64,000 nt of DNA from Cloeon dipterum (lineage: Eukaryota > Arthropoda > Insecta > Ephemeroptera > Baetidae), in the NCBI RefSeq assembly GCF_949628265.1, contig NC_088789.1, positions 31,799,883-31,863,882 on the forward strand, given 5' to 3'. Below are positions 35,751 through 48,087 of the stretch, piece after piece; the first letter of the stretch is position 1; the number at the start of each line of letters is the position of its first letter. The translations under genes and the position numbers were made by a program. The notes beneath the pieces are model-generated. The model did no database searches. It had not been told where the DNA came from and saw only the letters and a program-made list of their open reading frames with translations.

Positions 35751-37120
35751 ATGAGGCGTCGAGGCAAAGAAGGAAAACCCCCGATTCAAAAGCCGCTGTG
35801 CAGACTGTGCGAGTGTCCGACGTCGGACGGCCACGTCCTCGCGTCGCAGGTGGACAGGTTCAAGCTGAGGAAATGGGCCATGGAGGTCATGAACCTGACG
35901 GAAGAGGATGAAAACTTGCCAGAGGTGGTCGAAGAAGACGCTTTGATCTGCTATTTTTGCATCTGGCAGGCAGAGTGAGGTTTTCCACGAGATTAAAAAT
36001 TTAATTTTGATTTTAACGCGTGTTTTAGGTTTGGGGATGAGTCTGGAGACGAGGCTGTTGCTTGGTGGCCGAAAAATCTTGATTTGGAAGAAAACGCTAG
36101 GGTGCTGCGTGTGAATTATTCAGGTACTTACAGAGATTTTAAATAGAAATAACCACCAGCGTAATTTATTTTTTTACAGTTGGAGATGTTGAGCAGTGTT
36201 GGGTGCAGTTGGATGAGATTGATCTCGTCAAATACGAAAAGGAAATCCCTAAGAAGAGGAAATACGGGAGTAGTGTTTGCTTATACTGTGGCAAAAGATA
36301 CGAACAACTGAAGATGCACGTCAAACGAATGCATAAAGAAGCTATCAAATGCGGAATTCGGGGCTGCACGACGTACTTTCACACCGAGGAGGAAAAAGAG
36401 CAGCACATGCAGCACGACTTTCACGCGAACCAATGCGAAAGCAGAGAAATTCGTTGCAAATTTTGTGAAACCGGCAAATTGTATTCCACAGTGGAATTGT
36501 GGAGGCAGCACATGAAACGCATGCATCCAGAACAGGTGGCGTGCTCGCGTGTAGGCTGCAATGAATATTTCATATCCAAGTCCAAGATGGTTCTCCACGT
36601 GAATACGATCCACAAACAAAACCTAAATCAAAAAATCTTCCAGTGCAAGCATTGCGATTATTTCGCAACGTTTGAATATCTTTTGAAAAAACATGTAGAG
36701 TGCAAGCACAAGCCAAAGATCTTCAAATGCGACAGTTGCGACGCCAAATTTGGCGCAAAATGGATAGTGCAAAAGCACTTCATGCGATTTCACACGTTCG
36801 ACAAGTGCAAATCTTGCGGCCAGGAAATGGCTCTCATGAATATTGCACGACACAGAAAGCCATCAGTTTGCTCCAAATGTAAACTCAGTTTCGAGTGCTT
36901 TGGTTTGTATCAATTGCATAGGAAGAAATGCAAACAAACCCTCCTAAGTTGCAAAGAGTGTGGAAAACAGTTCCTCTTGCCTAGCAGGTTGAATTTTCAT
37001 GTGAGACAAGCTCACACCAAAACCGAGATTTTTCGCTGCAACCATTGCGACGTTTCTACATTTCGCAAGGGCAACATGGTGCGGCACTTGCAATGCAAAC
37101 ATTTACCAAAACACGGTTAG
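35751..37120 (+). CDS. Z2: ZAD-C2H2 zinc-finger protein (short form)
   Basis: Exons 35751-35974, 36029-36123 and 36180-37120 join to 419 residues. Residues 17-70 form the ZAD zinc site (C17/C20 and C67/C70). Exon 2 encodes the acidic linker with AWWPKNLDLEENARVLR. Exon 3 has about ten finger units: a short first finger (CLYCGKRYEQLKMHVKRMH), several classic C2H2 fingers, one degenerate C..C..H..C unit (CKSCGQEMALMNIARH) and one C2HC unit (CSKCKLSFECFGLYQLH). An upstream in-frame ATG at 35664 would add 29 residues, but an apparent 5' UTR acceptor between it and 35751, and its absence in paralogues, favour 35751. Likely a nuclear DNA-binding regulator. Confidence 0.85.
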
Positions 37121-37250
37121 GTGCGAAGAGTGCAACAAATTTTTTGCCACGAGATATTTTCTCTAACATCACAAATATTGTAGGCACAGAAATCCGTCTG
37201 TTGCTCAGAATGTCAGCATTGTCAGGCGAATCACATTGATGTATAAATAA
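37121..37250 (+). pseudogene. Decayed finger tail of Z2
   Basis: Past the stop, another frame reads VRCEECNKFFATRYF, a further finger, then decays. The shift is one extra base just before it (ccaaaacacggtt versus the in-frame ccaaagactgtt in Z3). AATAAA at about 37245 follows. Confidence 0.65.
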
Positions 37251-37739
37251 AACGAATAGTGGCATTCTATGAAATGATTGGCATTAAATTTTATCAATCC
37301 TTATAAACTATTTTCACTTTTGAATGGTGTTTTATGTTAATTTCTTTGATATTATTAATTTAGTTTTAACGAAAATATTGAATTTATTTTTTTAAATCTG
37401 AAGGTTGGTTGTATTATTATACAAAACTCAAGCTTAAAAAAATATGAGAAACACCTTTCAAAATAAAAACTAGGAAAAAGAAATCATTTTTCCAGGTAAC
37501 CGTTTAATATTTAGAGAAATTCGGCTGCAAAGCTTGCTAGTTAATATATTAGTTTCCCATCTGGAAAAGCACGACTTAGGATATATTTCCAACTTTGCAG
37601 ACCGAAAGAAAAATCGCGTCGAGGAGGATTCAAACCGGACTTCCGAGCTATTAGCTGGATATGAAAAAAATAAGCAATTCGTGCAGGCGGCCGGTCTCTC
37701 TACAAATACTTAAACCGAGCTTTTTGTCGAATAATGACG
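37251..37739. other. Z2 3' flank
   Basis: Homologous to 45280-45770 and 53013-53510. No gene recognised. The motif aaaaatcgcg..gaggattcaaaccgg recurs in each copy. Confidence 0.4.
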
Positions 37740-40043
37740 ATTTGAGGCCGGACGCTGATTGGTTGTTTGTGGGAAGAAGAGAGAGTTCAGACAATGAGTA
37801 AATAATACAACTCGAGTTTTTGCGTATTTAAGTATAAATATGGAAAAATTTTAGATTAGTGCGAGTGCTAGCTGTCAGTTAGTGGACATGCCCCGGTTTC
37901 CCGCGTAAAGCGAACACCGCCGACATCTGGCGAGCTGGACGTACGATCGCTGGACCACTTGCGCGACTGCGCGTGCTCAAAGCTAGTTTGTTGATCAGCT
38001 GGGAGTAGTGTGAGTGCGGCGAAGGACCAATTTTAATGCTGGCCCAACTTAAGGTAAAAGCAAAATTGATGCAGTGAACTGTCCGCAACCGCCATCCAGC
38101 CACCCTAATTCCCCCAAGAGCCCCCAAAATGTGGCATGAAGGCCGCATGGAGATCATGCCCAAGAGTTTCATTTTATTTCAGTGTGCTGAGGCGCGATGG
38201 TGACCTGAAAACTTATTTACTATGTATTCCGAGTGACGTCATAAAGTTACGCTTCCCAAAACACCGCATATGGCGGCCATAAACCTGTTTTAAAGTAACC
38301 GACGTGACACCAACGGTTGGGTCGGGAAGCTCTTAGCGGGAACGGGTTTGGGCCACAAGAGTGACACCCCCTTGCAGTAGACTGCCGGATAGCCGATAAA
38401 TAAATGAGATCGCGCGAAACGTGTCACGTGATCCGTCCCAAACTCCGCAATCCGCCACTGCCACTTCCCTTTTCACGTTTCGAGTGATGCGCGGAGGACA
38501 AAAACGGCATACTGCGCATTAAATTTGATCTTTCGCGGTTTTCTTGAAGTACGCGCTTACATTTAGAACCGCCGTAACAATTCAATGTATATATTATTGA
38601 TAATCTCTTAAGCTTTCGATTTTGGTACCGGTTGCACCTGATCATGTGAGCTTTTTCGACCGATTCCAACCGTGTGCGCGGACTAATTTAACATGGCGTT
38701 TATATGGGACTAAAAAGTGCACTGAGAAGTATAGCAGCTGGCGCGCGCTCCTCTCTTGTTATTAATTGTAAGCTCTCTACGTGGGCTGGCCTCATGGCCG
38801 CTAGGTTGAACCGACGCTTCTGGGCCGCAACAAGGCCCAGTGGCCCGCTAACAAAGCGACAAGGCCCGAGTATTGAGGCTGAGCCATTCTTTGTTTATTT
38901 TAATTTCATTTCGGTGCTATTCTTTTTTTTATTTTTCCTCTCGACGGCATTAGAAGTAATTTGATTTTGTAACGGCAAATCTTTACCCGCGCTTATCCCA
39001 GCTCATAACTTGTCCACCTTTCCAGATGCACTCAACCACTTCGTGGCTGGTTGGGAGAGGTGGGGGCGCTCTATGCTCGCCCCACCAGAAAGAGCCAATG
39101 AGAGCGTGGCGGGCGGTTTGAAACGACCGTTAGAAGTCGGCGTCGGTGACGCCACCGCTAACTTGCGCTTATGGCTTTCAACAGTGGAAAAAAGCGGATG
39201 TGCGTGTATTTTCTGCTGCTGTTAGTGGAGTTTTCCGAATGAAAAATGATGCAAGGTAAGTCTGTGCGAGCTGAGGGTTGAGCGTACATTCACCCTGAGT
39301 TGACCTGTGAACCCGTACGCACTGCAGGTCTAGGGATAAAGTGATTATTCACTAGCGTTAAGCAGCAAAGTAGAACCGCTCGCAAGGCAGTGAAATTTCG
39401 TGCATCTCGCACGCCTGTAAAAAGAATACTTATTTATGTTTAAAATATAGCACGCAGTGTGTAAAATTCGATATATAATTTACTCGATTTATGTTTTCTA
39501 GCTCTCTGACCTTGTCTGTGAGAACTGCCGTTGTGATCTTATTTGTACTCGTCTCTTTTAAACTGACCCAACCCGTTGAACGGGGTAAGAATTGTTTTAT
39601 CTATATATATTTGCTGTGTATTTATTACATTGTATCATATTCTATTGTAATTGTATATTTCTGGTTTTATTACTCTCTATAAGATACTTTCAATTTTTTG
39701 ATTGTGATACGCACATGTTTGACATTGGTGACTTGATTCTTATTTGTAATTGCAGTTCAATTCACGTGACGAACAATAAACCTGGTAGCTCAATACCATT
39801 TGAGGGAATCAGTCTATCATTCCCCATAGGGGTGAATTAAGTCGGGTAGTAGATGTTGAAGCAGCTGACTTTGCATCGTTCCCAGAAAAATCTGACGGAG
39901 ACTTCACAGGAGAACGCGTGAAGCAAAAAAGATCCGCGTGTAGAATTTTGTTTACGAAAGCCAACCTTAGAAGAATCTGGGCATTGATATTTAACGGAAA
40001 ACACTTGTTGGGAATTTTTTTATTTTGTATAGCGAGCCAAGAG
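37740..40043 (+). promoter_or_regulatory. Type-B leader of zinc-finger gene Z3
   Basis: A 2.3-kb region repeated before Z5 and Z6. It holds an inverted CCAAT (gctgattggttg, 37756), a CACGTG box (about 38427), and a compact promoter-like block with CCAAT 39095-39099, GGCGG 39108-39112, TTTGAA 39117-39122 and AACGACCGTT. Non-coding leader exons with good splice sites follow: one ends at 39255 (donor GTAAGT), one spans 39502-39584, and one starts at 39756. A final acceptor lies 11 bases before the Z3 ATG. Confidence 0.6.
39240..39774 (+). CDS. Possible spliced upstream micro-ORF in the Z3 leader
   Basis: Joining leader exons 39240-39255, 39502-39584 and 39756-39774 gives an ORF of 38 residues, MKNDASSLTL...VQFT, ending at TGA. 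It contains a hydrophobic stretch TAVVILFVLVSF that could span a membrane. The Z5 leader keeps this ORF with substitutions; the Z6 leader has lost the ATG (ACG). It may be a translated upstream ORF or a chance frame. Confidence 0.3.
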
Positions 40044-42197
40044 ATGAGGCGTCGAGGCAAAGAAGGAAAAACCCCGATTCAAAAGCCGCTGTGCAGACTG
40101 TGCGAGTGTCCGACGTCGGACGGCCACGTCCTCGCGTTGCAGGTGGACAGGTTCAAGCTGAGGAAATGGGCCATGGAGGTCATGAACGTGACGGAAGAAG
40201 ACGAAAACTTGCCGGAGGTGGTCGAAGAAGAAGCTTTGATTTGCTATTTTTGCATCTGGCAAGCAGAGTGAGTCTTTTCATGAGGATAAATTTTATATTT
40301 TGACTTTCACACGTGCATTTTAGGTTTGGGGATGAGTCTGGAGACGAGGCTGTTGCTTGGTGGCCGAAAAATCTGGATTTGGAAGAAAACGCTAGGGTGC
40401 TACGTGAGAATTATTCAGGTACTTATAGAGATTTTAAATAGAAATAAACCAGCAGCGTTATTTTTTTATTTTAAAGTTGGAGATGTTGAGCAGTGTTGGG
40501 TGCAGTTGGATGAGATTGATCTCGCCAAATACGAAAAGGAAATCCCTAAGAAGAGGAAATACGGGAGTAGTGTTTGCTTATACTGTGGCAACAGATACGA
40601 CCGACTGATGGAGCACGTCAAACGAATGCATAAAGAAGCAATCAAATGCGGAATTCGGGGCTGCACGACTTACTTTCAAACCGAGGAGGAAAAAGAGCAG
40701 CACATGCAGCACGTTTTTCACGCGAACCAATGCGAAAGTAGAGAAATTCGTTGCAAATTTTGTGAAACCGGCAAATTGTATTCCTCAGTAAATTTGTGGA
40801 AGATGCACATGAATCACTCCCATCCAGAACAGGTGGCGTGCTCGCATTACGGCTGCAACGAGTATTTCAAATCCAAGTCCAAGATGGTTCTCCACGTGAA
40901 TTCGATCCACAAACAAATCAATCAAGATATTTTCCAGTGCAAGCATTGCGAGTATTTCACAACGGTTGAATATAATTTGAGAAACCACGAACAGTCGAGG
41001 CACAAGCCAAAGATCTTCAAATGCGACAGATGCGACGCCAAATTTGGCGCAGAATGGATAGTGAAAAAGCACTTCAAACAATGTCACACGTTCGACAAGT
41101 GCAACTCTTGCGGCCAGGAAGTGTCTGTCATGATGATTGCACTACATAGAAAGCCATCAGTTTGCTCCAAATGTAAACTCAGTTTTGAGTGCTTGGGTTT
41201 GTATCAATTGCATAGGAAGAAATGCAAACAAACCCTCCTAAGTTGCAAAGAGTGTGGAAAACAGTTCCTCTTGCCTTGGAGGTTGAATCTACATGTGAGA
41301 AGAGTTCACACCAAAACTGAGATTTTTCACTGCGAACATTGCGACTATTCCACTTGTGACAAGAGCAATATGCGGGAGCACATGCTACGCAAACATTTTC
41401 CAAAGACTGTTAAGTGTGATGAGTGCGACAAATGGTTTGCCTCTGAATCATTTCTCAAGACCCACAAACAGATGATGCACGAATGCGTTCGTTGTTCAGA
41501 GTGTGGTCAGGAGATAATCTGCCATTACATTTCTAGACATCGGCGTGTCAAGACTTGCCGCCGCTGCGAGTGCAAGTTCAAGTGCTCTGGACTTCTTGAA
41601 AAGCATAAGAAGAGCTGCAAACAAACCCATTTTAGTTGCAAAGAGTGTGGAAAACAGTTCCCCTTGCCTAGCAAGTTGAATCTACATGTGAGACGAGTTC
41701 ATGCTAAAACCTCTATTTTTCACTGCGAACATTGCGACTATTCTTCATGTGACAAGAGCAATATGCGGAAGCACATGCTACTCAAACATTTTCCAAAGAC
41801 TGTTAAGTGTGATGAGTGCGACAAATTGTTCGCCTCTGTGTCACTTCTCAAGGATCACAAACAGAAATGTCACAAATACGTTCGTTGTGCAGAATGTGCT
41901 CAGGAGATGTGCCGTAAAACCATGTTTAAACATCGGACTGCCAAGACTTGCTGCCACTGCAAGTGCAAGTTGAAGTGCTCAGGACTTCTTCAAAAGCATA
42001 AAAAGAGCTGCAATCCAACCCTCTTAAATTTAAGTTGCAAAGAGTGTGGAAAAACGTTCATCAAGCGTTGGAAGTTGAATTGCCACGTGAAACAAGTTCA
42101 CAACAAAAGTACGATTTTTCGCTGCGACCATTGCGACTTCTCTACATTTAACAAGAGCCTAATGGAAAGGCACATGCAATGCAAACATTTACCGTAA
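40044..42197 (+). CDS. Z3: ZAD-C2H2 zinc-finger protein (long form)
   Basis: Exons 40044-40267, 40324-40418 and 40477-42197 give 679 residues. It has the ZAD with C17/C20 and C67/C70, the linker AVAWWPKNLDLEENARVLR, then about 20 finger units. Units 9-13 (from 41241) and 14-18 (from 41634) are copies of one five-finger module, 393 and 399 bp long; each has three C2H2 fingers, a C..C..H..C unit (CSECGQEIICHYISRH) and a C2HC unit (CKFKCSGLLEKHKKSC). Two fingers of a third module end the protein. An alternative continuous frame through exon 2 exists but loses the conserved WWPKN linker, so I reject it. Likely a sequence-specific DNA-binding protein with a long recognition array. Confidence 0.87.
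41241..42032 (+). repeat. Internal tandem repeat: five-finger module x2 in Z3
   Basis: agttgcaaagagtgtgg recurs at 41241, 41634 and 42033, i.e. periods of 393 and 399 bp; the extra six bases encode two residues (LN/LS) before the third module. The same periods occur in Z6. Confidence 0.88.
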
Positions 42198-42366
42198 GAC
42201 GGTTAGGTGTGAAGTGTGCAACAAATTGTTTGCCACGGAATATTTTCTCAAGTATCACAAATACGCGTTCGTTGCGCAGAATGTGCGCCAAGATTTTCCA
42301 GCAATGCCAGTGCAAGTGTTAAGTGCTCAGGACTTTACGCAAAGCATATTGAAACCTGCAAGAATT
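42198..42366 (+). pseudogene. Decayed finger tail of Z3
   Basis: Beyond the stop, shifted frames still read VRCEVCNKLFATEYFLKYH and later CSGLYAKHIETCKN with the family's C2HC ending at a TAG (about 42366). It is the remains of the third module, lost by the +1 shift (ccgtaagacgg). Confidence 0.65.
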
Positions 42367-42919
42367 AGTAATTACTAGGTTGACAAGTGCCAGAAAATGT
42401 ATAAGCAAAAGTAATTTCTGTGTTCTCAAATTGACAGGAATCAAATTGAGGAATAAATAAAACGAATACTGGCATTCTTAAAAATGGTTGGCATTAAATT
42501 TTATATAAATCCTAAAATAACATATTCCCTTTTATAGTTATCTAGTTTCAATTTTGGAAGTGGTTTAGGGTGAATTTACTTGCGAATTAAATCAATTTAT
42601 TCTTGACTAAAAAGCGTGGGCCAGATTCGTGTGACGCGCAGATATTGCGTCCGGTGGAGTATGCCGCGAAAAAACGGTCACGTGAAAATGCGCGAAAAGA
42701 ATCAAGTTTTAGTCAATATATTGTGACTGCAATCACTCTTTACTAATTGTGTCTTTTGAATCGTAAAAACAAACTCTTGAAACTCGTCCGACAATCCAAA
42801 GAGAAGATTTTGCTTCCCACATTCAGACGCCATCTTGGATCTGCGCAGTGTGAACCTTTTTATCGCACTTCTGGCCACCAATGGCATAACTATTAAATTA
42901 ATTTTTGATTTGGTTTCTG
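42367..42919. other. Z3 3' flank and unassigned spacer
   Basis: AATAAA near 42453. The part at 42600-42900 contains an inverted YY1-like CGCCATCTTGGAT (42828) and GC-rich motifs but no recognised gene. Confidence 0.35.
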
Positions 42920-43013
42920 ATTGATTTCGAAGGCTGGGAAAGTTCCAAACTGTTTGGTAAATGAAATGCAATTAATCAGGGAAATCGTAGGTCTTGGCTT
43001 GCAAAACATATCT
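42920..43013 (+). pseudogene. Relic of an LRR-family exon 4 inside the zinc-finger cluster
   Basis: The sequence begins like LRR exon 4 (attgatttcgaaggctggga; L9 has attgattttaaaggctggaa) and ends like it (gtcttggcttgcaaaacat; L9 has gtctcagcttgcaaaacat). Its frame reads IDFEGWESSKLFGK then a stop, with a +1 shift before the second part. The splice acceptor before it has changed from TTTCAG to TTTCTG. No other LRR exon was found nearby. It closely resembles L9. Confidence 0.7.
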
Positions 43014-43014
43014 A

Positions 43015-43762
43015 TATAAAAGAACGTTTCGTCCATCAGTGCGTTGTACAATTCTGACCCAAACTTCAATAGAACAAAATAAACAGAGGTTCATGCGTTA
43101 AAAGCGTTGCGTATATGTCAACCATTTGCCAGATTTACCTTTTGACAGATATTATGAAGGTCATTTCCCCGCAGGCGCATAAAAAGCGCGTACTTTTCTC
43201 CTAGAAGCGTTATGGAATACAAAAATCAGGAGCACGCCAATCAGATCGCAGCAATCAAAGAGTGCTGAGCGCTGATTGGTTGCCTCTTGAAAAACGGGAA
43301 CGTAAAGACAAGGAGTTGAATAATATGCAACACGATTTTTACGTATTGAAGCATTTTATCAAGCTTTTAAGAGCATTCAGATATTACCAGATTCAGGTAG
43401 TAAATTGATTAAAAAATAAACAAACGAATAACGAAAGACGTGGAAAGAAAGTTACCTGCAGTCAGCTTGCAGCTTAAAATTTTCTTCTCCTTGTCGCACA
43501 CACTGCTGAGAGGACGTTTGCTTTATGCTTTGTGGTTAATATAGCGGCAAACAGCTGATTACGAATCCACGCTAGAGGCCTCTTTCCAAATTTGACAACG
43601 CACAGGCACACAAGGCACGAGGCACGAGTTCACAGGACCAGGACGATGCGTGAAGGAATATCCACGTGAAAAAATAGTATGTTTACAACAAGAAGAATCT
43701 GGGCATTGAAATTTAACGAAAAACACTTAGGAATTGTTTTATTTTGGATAGCGAGCCAAGAG
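43015..43762 (+). promoter_or_regulatory. Type-A leader of zinc-finger gene Z4
   Basis: Near-identical to the Z2 leader from aacgtttcg(t/c)ccatca onward, including gctgattggttg (43272). Its left edge directly follows the LRR exon relic. In place of the clear acceptor of Z2 the last part reads ttgttttattttggatag, still a usable acceptor before the ATG. Confidence 0.55.
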
Positions 43763-45138
43763 ATGAGGCGTCGAGGCAAAGAAGGAAAAACCCCGATTCA
43801 AAAGCCGCTGTGCAGACTGTGCGAGTGTCCGACGTCGGACGGCCACGTCCTCGCGTCGCAGGTGGACAGGTTCAAGCTGAGGAAATGGGCCATGAAGGTC
43901 ATGAACCTGACGGAAGAAGACGAAAACTTGCCGGACGTGGTGGAAGAAGACGCTTTGATCTGCTATTTTTGCATCTGGCAGGCAGAGTATGTTATTTACG
44001 AACTAACAAAGTTTCAATCTTTTCATTTTGACCCTTTTTTAGGTTCGGGGATGAGTCTGGAGATGATTCTGTGGCTTGGTGGCCGAAAAATCTTGATTTG
44101 GAAGAAAACGCTAGGGTGCTTCGGGAGAATTATTCAGGTACTTTAGGAATTTTTAATAAAAATATTTATCAGAGTAATTCATATTGTTTAAATTTTACAG
44201 TTGGAGATGTTGAGCAGTGTTGGGTCCAGTTGGATGAGATTGATCTCGCCAAATATGAAAAGGAAATCCCTAAGAAGAGGAAATACGAGAGTAGACTTTG
44301 CATATACTGCGGTAACAGATACGACCAACTGAAGAAGCACGTCAAACGAATGCATAAAGAAGCAATCAAATGCGGAATTCGGGGCTGCACAACTTACTTT
44401 CACACCGAGGAGGAAAAAGAGCAGCACATGCAGCACGACTTTCACGCGAACCAATGCGAAAGCAGAGAAATTCGGTGCAAATTTTGTGAAACTGGCAAAT
44501 TGTATTCCTCAATTAATTCGTGGAAGATGCACATGAATCACACCCATCCAGAGCAGGTGGCGTGCTCACGTGTAGGCTGCAATGAGTATTTCAAATCCAA
44601 GTCTGAATTGATTCTCCACTTCAATTCGCACAAACAAGACATCAATCGAGATCTTTTCCAGTGCAAGCATTGCGAGTATTTCACAACAGTTGAAGATAAT
44701 TTGAGACAACACGAAGAGGCGAAGCACATGCCAAAAATCTTCAAATGCGACAGTTGCGACGCCAAATTTGGCGCAAAATGGATAGTGCAAAAGCACTTCA
44801 AGCGATTTCACACGTTCGACAAGTGCAAATCTTGCGGCCAGGAAGTGGCTCTCATGAATATTGCACGACACAGAAAGCCATCAGTTTGCTCCAAATGTAA
44901 ACTCAGTTTCGAGTGCTCAGGTTTGTATCAATTGCATAGGAAGAAATGCAAACAAACCCTCCTAAGTTGCAAAGAGTGTGGAAAACAGTTCCCTTTCTCT
45001 TGGAGGTTGAATCGACATGTGAGACAAGTTCACGCCAAAACCAAGATTTTTCGTTGCAACCAATGCAACTTTTCTACATTTCTTAAGGGCAACATGGTGC
45101 GGCACTTGCAATGCAAACATTTATCAAAAGACGGTTAG
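43763..45138 (+). CDS. Z4: ZAD-C2H2 zinc-finger protein (short form)
   Basis: Exons 43763-43986, 44043-44137 and 44201-45138 join to 418 residues. ZAD cysteines are intact (CRLCEC, CYFC), followed by SVAWWPKNLDLEENARVLR. About ten finger units follow, ending CNQCNFSTFLKGNMVRHLQCKH. Intron 1 (donor GTATGT, aactaacaaagtttc) is of the type found in Z6, not the GTGAG type of Z2, Z3 and Z5, although the leader is like Z2: a mosaic. Its fourth finger ends HFNSHKQ, shorter by one residue between histidines than in paralogues. Confidence 0.85.
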
Positions 45139-45275
45139 GTGCGAAGAGTGCAACACATTTTTTGCCACGAGATATTTTCTCAAACATCACAAATACAGTA
45201 GGCACAAATACGTCTATTGCGCAGAATGTCAGCATTGTCAGGAATCACATTGATGTATAAATAAAACGAATAGTG
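45139..45275 (+). pseudogene. Decayed finger tail of Z4
   Basis: VRCEECNTFFATRYFLKHH and KYVYCAECQHCQESH are readable out of frame after the stop (tcaaaagacggtt has the extra base). AATAAA at about 45259. Confidence 0.65.
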
Positions 45276-45769
45276 GCATTCTATGAAATTATTGGCATTT
45301 TATAAATTTTATATATCCTATCAAAATGTTGTTCCTTTTATACTTATTTTGCTTCATTTTTTAGTTTTGAAACTTTGAAAGGTGTTTTGTGTTAATTTAT
45401 TTCTAACTCAAATAATGTATTTAGGATTTCTTCTAAATCTTAAGGTTCCTTGTATTATAAATATGAAAATCGAGCCTAACATCAAACTTGAAAAACATCT
45501 TTTAGGAAAAAGAAATCATTTCCCCAGGTCATCGTTTTAATTTTGGAGAAATTGGCGGAAAAGCATGCTAGTCAATATTAGTTTCCCTTCTGGAAAAGTA
45601 CGATTTAAGATATATATTCTCCAAATTCACATACCGAAAGAAAAATCGCGGCAAATTCAAACCGGACCTCCGAGCTAGCTGGATATGAAAAAATAAGTCA
45701 TTCGTGCAGGCGGTCTCTCTACAAAAACTTTAACCAAGCTTGGTGTCGAATAATGACGATTTGAGGCAG
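45276..45769. other. Z4 3' flank
   Basis: Copy of the Z2 3' flank; serves as the reference for the site where the 49613-53012 block interrupts the Z5 flank. No gene. Confidence 0.45.
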
Positions 45770-48087
45770 GACGCTTATTGGTTGTTTATGGGGAGAAGAG
45801 AGAGTTCAGACAAGGAGTTTATAAAACACCTAAATTTTTTGCGTATTTAAGCATATAAATCTGAATAATGTTAAGATTCGTGCGAGAGCTAGGTGCCAGT
45901 TAGTTGACATGCCCCGGTTTCCCGCGTAAAGCGAACACCGCCGACATCTGGCGAGCTAGACGTAAGATCGCCGGACCACGGGCGCGACTGCGCGTGCTCA
46001 CAGAGCTTGTTTGTTGACCAGCTGGGCGTAGTGAGAGTGCAAGGAAAAGCAGCGAAAAAGTGGGGAAAATGATTGCGCCGAGGAACCAAATTTAATGCTG
46101 GCCCAACTTAAGGTAAAAGCAAAATTGATGCTGTGAACTGTCCGAAACTGCAATCCAGACCCCCTGAGCCCCCAAAATGTGGCATGTAAGGTCGAATATG
46201 TCACGCGGTCATGTTCGACATGCCCACGAGTTTCATTATATTTTAGTTTGATTGAGGCGCGATGGCGACCTTAACAACATGTCTACTATGTATTCCTAAG
46301 TGTCTTTGACATGTGTTAAAAGTTTGGACCCCCTATAGGGCCTTAGCAACGACTAATCAAGTCGCAAATATTAAATATGGACCAAGGCCAAGATGGCGGC
46401 GGACGCTGGCAAGGACCGTGGTTACATGTAAACAAGAAACAGTAGACTGCCGAATAGCTGATAAACCAATGAGATCGCGCGAAACGTGTCACGTGATCCG
46501 TCCCACACTCCGCCATCCGCCACTGCCACTTCCCTTTCCTCGTCTCGAGTGATGCGCGGAGGACAAAAACGGCATACTGTCATTAAATTTGATCTTTCGC
46601 GGTTCTCTAGAAGTACGCGCTTACTTAGAACCGGTTTAAATTCTACATATATATTATTGATAATCTCTTTATCTTTCGATTGGTACCGGTTGCACCTGAT
46701 CATGTGAGCTTTTTCGACCGATTCCAACCGTGTGCGCGGACCAATTTAACATGGCGTTTAAAAGTGCGCGCGGAAGCACAGCAGCTGGCGCGCGCTCCTC
46801 TCTTGTTTAGCTATCTACGTGGGTTGGCCTCATGGCCGCTAGGTTGAACCGACGCTTCTGGGCCGCAACAAGGCCCAGCGGCCCGCTAACAAAGCGACAA
46901 GGCCCGAGTATTGAGGCTGAGCCATTCTTTGTTTATTTTAATTTCGTTTCGGTGCTATTCTTTTTGTTGTTCCTCTCGGCGGCATTAGAAGTAATTTGAT
47001 TTTGTAACGGCAAATCTTTACCCGCGCTTATCCCAGCTCATAACTTGTCCACCTTTCCAGATGCACTCAACCACTTCGTGGCTGGTTGGGAGAGGTGGGG
47101 GCGCTCTATGCTCGCCCCACCAGAAAGAGCCAATGAGAGCGTGGCGGGCGGTTTGAAACGACCGTTAGAAGTCGGCGTCGGTGACGCCACCGCTAACTTG
47201 CGCTTATGGCTTTCAACAGTGGAAAAAAGCGGATGTGCGTGTATTTTCTGCTGCTGTTAGTGGAGTTTTCCGAATGAAAAATGATGCAAGGTAAGTCTGT
47301 GCGAGCTGAGGGTTGAGCGTACATTCACCCTGAGTTGACCTGTGAACCCGTACGCACTGCAGGTCTAGGGATAAAGTGATTATTCACTAGCGTTAAGCAG
47401 CAAAGTAGAACCGCTCGCAAGGCAGTGAAATTTCGTGCATCTCGCACGCCTGTAAAAAGAATACTTATTTATATTTAAAACATATCACGCATGAGTGTGT
47501 TAAATTCGATATATAATTTACTCGATTTATGTTTTCTAGCTCTCTGACCTTGCCCGTGAGAATTCCCGGTGTGATCTTATTTGCACTCGTTTCTCTTAAA
47601 CTGACCCAACCCGTTGAACGGGGTAAGAATTGTTTTATCAATATATATATATGTTGTGGTATTTATTACATTGTATAATATTCTATTGTAATTGTATATA
47701 TCTGATTTTATTACTCTCTATAAGATACTTTCAATTCTTTGATTGCAATACGCACATGTTTGACATTGGTGACTGGACTCTTATTTGTAATTGCAGTTCA
47801 ATTCACGTGACGAACAACCAATCTGGTATCTCAACCATTTGAGGGAATCTGTCTACCATTCCCCATAGGGGCGAAGTCGGGTAGTAGATGTTGAAGCAGC
47901 TGACTTTGCATCGCTCCCAGAAAAATCTGACGCAGACTTCACAGGACAATGCATGAAGCAAAAAAAAATTCGCGTGTAGAAATTTCTTTACGAAAGCCAA
48001 CTCAAGAAGAGTCTTGGCATTGAAATTCAACGAACATTACTTTACGGGAAATTCATTTCGATAACGAGTCACTTGAGGAGCCGAGAG
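45770..48087 (+). promoter_or_regulatory. Type-B leader of zinc-finger gene Z5
   Basis: Second copy of the 2.3-kb leader: YY1-like AAGATGGCGGC (46390), CACGTG (46490), CCAAT 47130-47134, GGCGG 47143-47147, TTTGAA 47152-47157, and leader exons with the same splice sites (donor near 47290). The last ~80 bases before the Z5 ATG differ from the other copies and the clean pyrimidine-rich acceptor is lost. Confidence 0.58.

Noticed and set aside
36281..36853. Minus-strand ORFs of 65-112 residues opposite the zinc fingers (also at 40466-41403, 44169-44871, 48494-49199, 56206-57009)
   Set aside because: They recur only because the opposite strand is a conserved zinc-finger code; no domain or start context.
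37610..37660. tRNA B-box-like GGTTTGAATCC on the minus strand (also near 45655 and 53405)
   Set aside because: No A-box or cloverleaf at the right distance; it is simply part of the duplicated 3' flank.
40326..40480. Continuous frame from 40326 into the Z3 fingers (MGMSLETRLLLGGRK...)
   Set aside because: It reads exon 2 in another frame and loses the WWPKN linker that Z1 and all paralogues encode; splice sites on both sides are consensus.
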